A stretch of 64,000 nt of DNA from positions 101,248-165,247 of the forward strand of contig NZ_JPVN01000008.1 in assembly GCF_000772945.1 (NCBI RefSeq). Direction: 5' to 3'. Each line of letters begins with the position of its first letter. The stretch's first letter is position 1. A program made the translations under genes and the position numbers. Source of the DNA: Ureibacillus manganicus DSM 26584. GTDB taxonomy: Bacteria > Bacillota > Bacilli > Bacillales_A > Planococcaceae. Below are positions 59,554 to 64,000 of this stretch, one piece after another. The notes beneath the pieces are model-generated. The model ran no database searches, was not told where the DNA came from, and saw only the letters and a program-made list of their open reading frames with translations.

Positions 59554-59628
59554 AAACTATTGAACATACTATATCATCCTTATTTTGCTGTTCCGCATTC
59601 AGGAATTAATCGAAAAATAGGTGAACTT

Positions 59629-59940
59629 ATGAAATGTTTGGATTGTGGGTATGACCATAGTGAACTAGAAAAGCAATGGACATACAGTGGGAAGAGTAAT
59701 GATGGTGGATTAATATATACGATTCTATCTAATTTTTATGATGATGAAATATTAGGGGAGATACTAAACCATGCATTATCACTCCAAAAACCACCATATG
59801 ATTTATTTTTAGATACAAATATTGTCGAAACACATGGATGTAACACTTGCACTATGGAACAAATAAAGAGACGACAAGTACGAAGGAATATGGAGAAAGA
59901 ATTTTTTGAAAAACGAATAGCCTTACATGATTTCTTTTAG
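59629..59940 (+). CDS. Hypothetical protein with two CxxC motifs, 103 aa
   Basis: ATG 59629 follows ATAGGTGAACTT. CLDC at residues 3-6 and CNTC near residue 72 could bind zinc. The centre has DGGLIYTILSNFYDDEILGEILNHA. An upstream in-frame TTG at 59560 gives an unlikely N-terminus. Family not recognised. Confidence 0.55.
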   Translation: MKCLDCGYDHSELEKQWTYSGKSNDGGLIYTILSNFYDDEILGEILNHALSLQKPPYDLFLDTNIVETHGCNTCTMEQIKRRQVRRNMEKEFFEKRIALHDFF

Positions 59941-60042
59941 ATCCAATTAACTAACGAAGCAGTTTAATGAGCTATCTAAAGTTTCTAAGGTAAATGTATA
60001 AATGATTATGATATGATATTACGATTTTATAGGGGGATATAT

Positions 60043-60708
60043 ATGGCTTTAAAATATAAATGTCTAATCTTAGACCACGATGATACAGCAGTAAAAAGCA
60101 CACCAAATATTCATTATCCATCATTTGTAGAGGCTCTTGAATACTTGCGACCAAACGATAAACCTATTACTTTTGAAAATTTTGTTAGATACTGTTTTAA
60201 TCCGGGTTTTTCCTCTTTGTGTAAAGACATCATTAAATTCACAGAGGAAGAACAAGAACATCAGCAAGTGGTATGGAAAAAATATACCGAATCAACTGTA
60301 CCAGACTTCTATGAGATGTTTGTAGAGACTATTCAAGAATTTAAAAAACAAGGTGGAATAGTAACGGTGGTTTCTCATTCTGAAAGGAACCGAATTGAAA
60401 GAGATTATTCTATTCATTGTGGATTTGTGCCAGACGCAATTTATGGTTGGGAACTTCCTGAAGAACAGAGAAAACCACATCCATTTCCAATTAAGGATAT
60501 TTTAAAACGCTTTAATCTTGAAGAAACAGAAGCACTAATGTTGGATGACCTAAAGCCTGGATTGGAAATGGCGAGAAGTTGTAATGTAGATTTTGCTGCT
60601 GCTGGTTGGTCACACAGTATCTCTGAAATTAAGCAACAGATGAAATTAGAATCAAAATATTACTTTGAAACAGTAGAAGAATTCAATCGATTAGTATTGA
60701 GTAAATAA
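60043..60708 (+). CDS. HAD-superfamily hydrolase
   Basis: 221 residues. Motif I is DHDDT (about residues 11-15), motif II Ser in VTVVSHSERN, lysine in QRKPHPFPIK, motif IV LMLDDLKPGLEM. A helical cap follows motif I. Predicted phosphatase of unknown substrate. ATG 60043 is 7 nt after AGGGGGG. Confidence 0.85.
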   Translation: MALKYKCLILDHDDTAVKSTPNIHYPSFVEALEYLRPNDKPITFENFVRYCFNPGFSSLCKDIIKFTEEEQEHQQVVWKKYTESTVPDFYEMFVETIQEFKKQGGIVTVVSHSERNRIERDYSIHCGFVPDAIYGWELPEEQRKPHPFPIKDILKRFNLEETEALMLDDLKPGLEMARSCNVDFAAAGWSHSISEIKQQMKLESKYYFETVEEFNRLVLSK

Positions 60709-60841
60709 TAATGAACATTTTTCAATAACAAAGGCATTACACTTAAGAAGTTGAAATCCCTTCATAGTAACCGTATGTAGAATAATCTCAATAAATATCG
60801 GGAAACGTAAATGATAAGTTAATATTAGGTGGGTTTAAACT

Positions 60842-61450
60842 ATGAGTATGCAAAACGAATTGAAACAGCTGATCAAAGAATCAATTTCACCTTTATTTAA
60901 AGCTAAAGGGTTTAAAAAGAGGGGAAATAACTTTGCAAAAGTATTTTCTGATTTTGCTTGGGTTGTTAATATCCAAAATTCAAAGTGGAATACAAAAGAA
61001 GAAGTAGAGTTCACCTTTAATATTGGGATATTTACTGATAAGTTGTTCGGAACGTTTTATGAAGTAGAACCTCCGAAATTTCCAACAGAAATATACTCTG
61101 TTCTACGACTGCGTATTGCAGAGTTGAAGGGTATTCAAGATGAGTGGTATAAACTTCATCTAACAACGAACCTAAATGAAATTAAAAGAGTAATTCAAAA
61201 CGACATTGAAAATGTGATTTTCCCTCACCTTGAACAATTCCAAACAATAGAAGATGTAATAAACGAAATGAAAAGAAAAGAAGAACAAGGGTGGTATGAA
61301 AATCCACACTTTTTAACGATTCTTTATCAATCCTATGGTTATAAAGATGAAGCTCAAAAACGAATAAGTAAAATGTACGCTGAGCAAGATACATCACAAA
61401 AGGAATTTACAAAAGAACTTGCAGAACGATTAGGACTAGTTGTGGGTTGA
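60842..61450 (+). CDS. DUF4304 family protein
   Basis: 202 residues starting ELKQLIKESISPLFKAKGF KKRGNNFAK, the DUF4304 hallmark, then WVVNIQNSKWN and FTFNIGIFT. Soluble; these proteins often occur in accessory gene clusters, function unknown. TTAGGTGGGTTTAAACT precedes ATG. Confidence 0.8.
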   Translation: MSMQNELKQLIKESISPLFKAKGFKKRGNNFAKVFSDFAWVVNIQNSKWNTKEEVEFTFNIGIFTDKLFGTFYEVEPPKFPTEIYSVLRLRIAELKGIQDEWYKLHLTTNLNEIKRVIQNDIENVIFPHLEQFQTIEDVINEMKRKEEQGWYENPHFLTILYQSYGYKDEAQKRISKMYAEQDTSQKEFTKELAERLGLVVG

Positions 61451-61464
61451 ATATTTTTAATAAA

Positions 61465-61499
61465 AGAGGTTCAAGTTCATACGCTTGAACCTCTTTATT
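61465..61499. terminator. Bidirectional terminator
   Basis: AGAGGTTCAAG / CTTGAACCTCT followed by TTATT; lies between the converging DUF4304 gene and the minus-strand secreted protein. Confidence 0.85.
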
Positions 61500-61517
61500 G
61501 CAAAAACTACTTTTGAC

Positions 61518-61775
61518 TCAATATCTTTCCATAAATTCAACTTTCCCACGGGATTCTTCTTCATATTTTCCTACAGATACCGTTTCAGGAGTTCCGATTG
61601 AAATTCTACCAACCTCTGATTTATTAAGAACTTCAAAAGATTTTATTATAGAACCTTCTTTTAGGACAACTAATACAAGTTCGATTCCAAGGAGGTCCAC
61701 TCCATCTTCTTTTGATGCAGATATAAATAACAGTAAGAACAATAGAGTACTCGCAAATCTAGTATGCATTCGCAT
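61518..61775 (-). CDS. Predicted secreted protein, 85 aa
   Basis: ATG 61773-61775 behind TAGGGTGAAAAC. Basic start, hydrophobic stretch (STLLFLLLFISA, about 9-20) and a small beta-rich domain containing IELVLVVLKEGSIIKSFEVL and GRISIGTPETVSVG. The plus-strand frame opposite is rich in Ser/Pro and looks like a shadow. No Cys for lipid anchoring. Confidence 0.6.
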   Translation of the reverse strand: MRMHTRFASTLLFLLLFISASKEDGVDLLGIELVLVVLKEGSIIKSFEVLNKSEVGRISIGTPETVSVGKYEEESRGKVEFMERY

Positions 61776-61905
61776 GTTTTCACCCTACTTAAAATATATA
61801 ATGGGTATAACTCGTAATAACTTATTATAATAATGAATGATTTCCAATTGTTAAATGAGAGTGTGTGAGATTTAATGAAGAATTACTTAAAAGGGAGAGG
61901 GGAAA

Positions 61906-62562
61906 ATGTCGCAATCGCTAATCTTTGACATGGACGGAACGCTATTTCAAACAGATAGAATATTAGAACTATCTCTTGAAGATACATTTAACCATTTACG
62001 CTCACAAAATAAATGGGATAGAGAAACTCCAATTGAGAAATACCGTGAAATTATGGGCGTACCTTTACCGAAAGTGTGGGAAACTTTGTTGCCTGGTCAT
62101 TCCATTGAAGTAAGGGAGCAGACTGATCGTTATTTTCTTGAAAGATTAATAGAAAATATAAATAGTGGCAAAGGGGCATTATATCCGAATGTGCAAGAAG
62201 TCTTTAGTTATTTAAAAGAAAATGACTGTGCAATTTACATAGCGAGCAATGGCTTAACGGAATACTTAAAAGCAATTGTAGATTATTATCATTTGGATCA
62301 GTGGGTTACTGAAACATTTAGCATCCAACAAATTGAATCGCTGAACAAATCAGATTTAGTTCAAACGATTATAAAGAAATACAATATTACCAGTGGTGCA
62401 GTAGTTGGAGATCGTCTTTCTGATATAAATGCAGCAAAGGATAATGGCTTAGTCTCTATAGGATGTAATTTTGATTTTGCAAAGGAAGATGAACTTTCCC
62501 AGGCTGATATGGTGATAGATGATTTAATTGAACTTAAAGGAATCTTTATTAAAAGTAATTAA
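61906..62562 (+). CDS. HAD-superfamily hydrolase (phosphoglycolate phosphatase-like)
   Basis: 218 residues: DMDGTLFQT motif I (about residues 8-16), IASNGLTEY motif II, lysine in LNKSDLV, and VVGDRLSDINAAKDNG motif IV. C1 helical cap. Third HAD protein in this window and not closely related to the others. AAAGGGAGAGGGG precedes ATG. Confidence 0.9.
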   Translation: MSQSLIFDMDGTLFQTDRILELSLEDTFNHLRSQNKWDRETPIEKYREIMGVPLPKVWETLLPGHSIEVREQTDRYFLERLIENINSGKGALYPNVQEVFSYLKENDCAIYIASNGLTEYLKAIVDYYHLDQWVTETFSIQQIESLNKSDLVQTIIKKYNITSGAVVGDRLSDINAAKDNGLVSIGCNFDFAKEDELSQADMVIDDLIELKGIFIKSN

Positions 62563-62601
62563 TTAAAGGGGCGTATTGAAATAAGGTAAAGGGGATTGCT
62601 G

Positions 62602-62887
62602 ATGGAAATCAATAGGGTGAACGGGCAACATGCTGAAGATAAGAGGATTTTTGAATCAGAAATGGAAGTATATGAATGGTCACATTCTTTGTATCCAGAT
62701 ATCTCAAATTACTTATGTCTTGAAGCGAGTTGGTTATGCAACACCAGATGAAAAAGTGATAACTCAATTAGGTGAACTAATCCCACAATGGGCAGATTAC
62801 TTAAAAGTAAAGGTTGAAGTTCATAGAGAAAAAGTATTAGAAAATGGCAACTATGTCTACAGAATATGGACTTCCAAAGCAGTCTAA
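62602..62887 (+). pseudogene. Small gene with probable frameshift
   Basis: From ATG 62602, after AAAGGGGATTGCTG, one frame reads EDKRIFESEMEVYEWSHSLY; near 62700 the plausible coding sequence moves to another frame, ITYVLKRVGYATPDEKVITQ and VHREKVLENGNYVYRIWTSK, ending 62887. Each half looks like protein in its own frame and like noise in the other. A single indel near 62690-62710 would join them. Family unknown; ATG 62630 may give a shorter product. Confidence 0.45.
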
Positions 62888-62910
62888 AAATCAGGGGAGG
62901 GATTTTAAAA

Positions 62911-63879
62911 ATGAAAGCAGTAATACAAAATGAGTTTGGTGATATTAATGTACTTTCATATACTGATATTGACATTCCAAAAATAGCTAAAAATGAAGTT
63001 CTAATTAAAGTGGCGTATACAAGTGTAAATTATGCAGATATAAAGCAACGACTGGGTAATAAGGGGGAAGGGGCTTTTCCAATCATTCTTGGTTTGGATG
63101 TTTCAGGAATAATTGAAGAAGTTCCAGTTAATTCGTCGTTCTCAAAAGGAGATAGAGTCATAGCTTTTCCGAAAAACGGTTCATATGCTGAATATGTAGT
63201 TGCAAATGAACAATTAGTATTTAAAATTCCAGAAAAACTTTCATTTGAACAGGCGGCAGCAATGCCTACTGTTTCCATTTTATCTTATATACTTTTACAC
63301 GAAATTGGACAAGTACAAAAAACGGATACTATTGTTATACATAGTGCAGCTGGTGGAGTTGGTTCGATGCTTGTGCAGTTAGCTAAATTGGCTGGGATCC
63401 AAAAAATTATTGGAACCGTGGGAAATTTAGAAAAGGCGAATTATGTAAGAGAATTAGGGGCTGATGTTGTATGCACCTATGAAACCTTTACTGAGGAAGT
63501 TTTAAAACAAACCAATAATATAGGGGCAAATGTTATCTTTGATTCCGTTGCAGGTGATGTTACTAGTGTGAGTCTTTCGTGCTTAGCTTTATATGGCACA
63601 CTTGTACAATTTGGTAATAGCAGTGGTAAGGCTGGTACTTTTAAAACAAGTGATGTTCATAGTAGTTGTAGAAATATTAAAGGCTTTAGCTTGGGTACAA
63701 CAAGACAACATAATCCTGAACGACTAGGCCCTGTTGCAAAAAAAGTGTTAGAATTATTTGCAACAAATCAAATTACGCTACCAATTGCACAGGTTTTTAA
63801 TTTAAGTGATGCAGCAGAAGCACATAAATTAATCGAAAGCCGAAATTATGAAGGTAAAATATTAATTAAAATAAACTAA
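62911..63879 (+). CDS. Quinone oxidoreductase-like MDR enzyme
   Basis: 322 residues: MKAVIQNEFGDINVLSY start, ILGLDVSGIIEEV, the cofactor motif HSAAGGVGSMLVQLAK (about 139-154) and EGKILIKI end, typical of zinc-independent NADPH:quinone reductases. Distantly similar to the protein at 9011-9970. ATG 62911 is 8 nt after GGGGAGGG; a TTG-free upstream extension to 62866 overlaps the previous gene. Confidence 0.85.
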   Translation: MKAVIQNEFGDINVLSYTDIDIPKIAKNEVLIKVAYTSVNYADIKQRLGNKGEGAFPIILGLDVSGIIEEVPVNSSFSKGDRVIAFPKNGSYAEYVVANEQLVFKIPEKLSFEQAAAMPTVSILSYILLHEIGQVQKTDTIVIHSAAGGVGSMLVQLAKLAGIQKIIGTVGNLEKANYVRELGADVVCTYETFTEEVLKQTNNIGANVIFDSVAGDVTSVSLSCLALYGTLVQFGNSSGKAGTFKTSDVHSSCRNIKGFSLGTTRQHNPERLGPVAKKVLELFATNQITLPIAQVFNLSDAAEAHKLIESRNYEGKILIKIN

Positions 63880-63916
63880 CCAATTTAACTTTATTATGAG
63901 TTAGCATTAATTAACC

Positions 63917-63950
63917 GGGCATTAATCCAAGAAGGATTAATGTCTTTTTT
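63917..63950 (+). terminator. Module A terminator, 5' exon of a group II intron candidate
   Basis: GGCATTAATCC, loop AAGA, GGATTAATGTC and TTTTTT. The intron-like sequence starts immediately behind the T-run. Confidence 0.85.
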
Positions 63951-63952
63951 GT

Positions 63953-64000
63953 GTGTGCCAGGCATGGCAACTATCTAGGTGGTGGAAGTCCACTGTGGGG
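63953..64000 (+). mobile_element. 5' end of a group II intron (cut by window edge)
   Basis: GTGTGCCAGGCATGG fits the GTGYG start of bacterial group II introns, and TCTAGGTGGTGGAAGTCCAC is the conserved early domain I stem seen in them (GGTGGAAGTCC type). Position directly behind an intrinsic terminator is the known target choice of class C introns. The reverse transcriptase gene would lie beyond the window. Confidence 0.65.

Noticed and set aside
61498..61830. 110-codon plus-strand frame
   Set aside because: Antisense to the minus-strand secreted protein, which has a ribosome binding site and a signal-like start; the plus frame starts in a terminator.
1..64000. tRNA or rRNA genes
   Set aside because: No cloverleaf-like stretch with a GGTTCGAATCC arm and no rRNA-like sequence was noticed.

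Overview
The window looks like chromosomal DNA of a low-GC, endospore-forming member of the Bacillales; I cannot fix the genus. Visible support: strong AGGAGG-type ribosome binding sites with many TTG/GTG starts, two small acid-soluble spore protein genes, a Spo0E-family gene, two copies of a yrzI locus, a broken CotF-like spore coat gene, lipoproteins with Gram-positive lipoboxes, and an SLH-domain wall hydrolase. No rRNA, tRNA or CRISPR array was seen.

Layout. 1-24 kb: mostly plus-strand, single-gene units (GrpB-like, HAD, phosphoesterase, lipoproteins, small membrane proteins, GNATs, ArsR/SRPBCC pair, PaiB-like, DinB, peptidase E), nearly each followed by a conserved terminator/palindrome repeat; a minus-strand yrzI locus lies at 5.7-6.3 kb. 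24-28.5 kb: a Spo0E-like gene, a paired SMR efflux system, a TetR regulator and a divergent deacetylase/NCS1 permease operon, tied together by three near-identical palindromes. 28.9-29.5 kb: the second yrzI locus. 29.6-34.1 kb: an HrtBA/HssRS-type haem-stress system with two HssR-like direct repeats, the second in front of a small His-containing membrane protein. 34.4-37.4 kb: a DUF4358 lipoprotein - MBOAT - DHHW acylation operon. 37.7-46 kb: C39-like peptidase, spore coat remnant, cupin, LysM-3D wall protein and another cassette-like run (NUDIX, kinase, NUDIX, lipoprotein, ASCH). 47.8-54 kb: chemoreceptor, VOC protein, a 52-bp repeat array, an Asn-rich protein and a MutS2-like ATPase behind a long leader with its own promoter and terminator. 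54.3-64 kb: SLH glucosaminidase, kinase, lipoprotein, a 92-bp repeat array, racemase-like protein, GNAT, HADs, DUF4304 protein and a quinone oxidoreductase. The window ends inside what looks like the 5' end of a group II intron placed directly behind an intrinsic terminator.

How it fits together. Three regulons can be read directly: TetR (three 17-19 bp palindromes, one filling the spacer of a sigma-A promoter), HssR (GTTCAT-type direct repeats with 11-nt period), and a leaderless ArsR/SRPBCC unit whose operator overlaps its start codon. The plus-strand accessory genes together with the recurrent palindromic spacer look like a cassette array. Several broken genes (in-frame TGA in a histidine phosphatase, 7-bp duplication in an oxidoreductase start, CotF-like pseudogene, lipoprotein and membrane-protein fragments) show active turnover. 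Function calls rest on motif recognition by eye; no database search was run.
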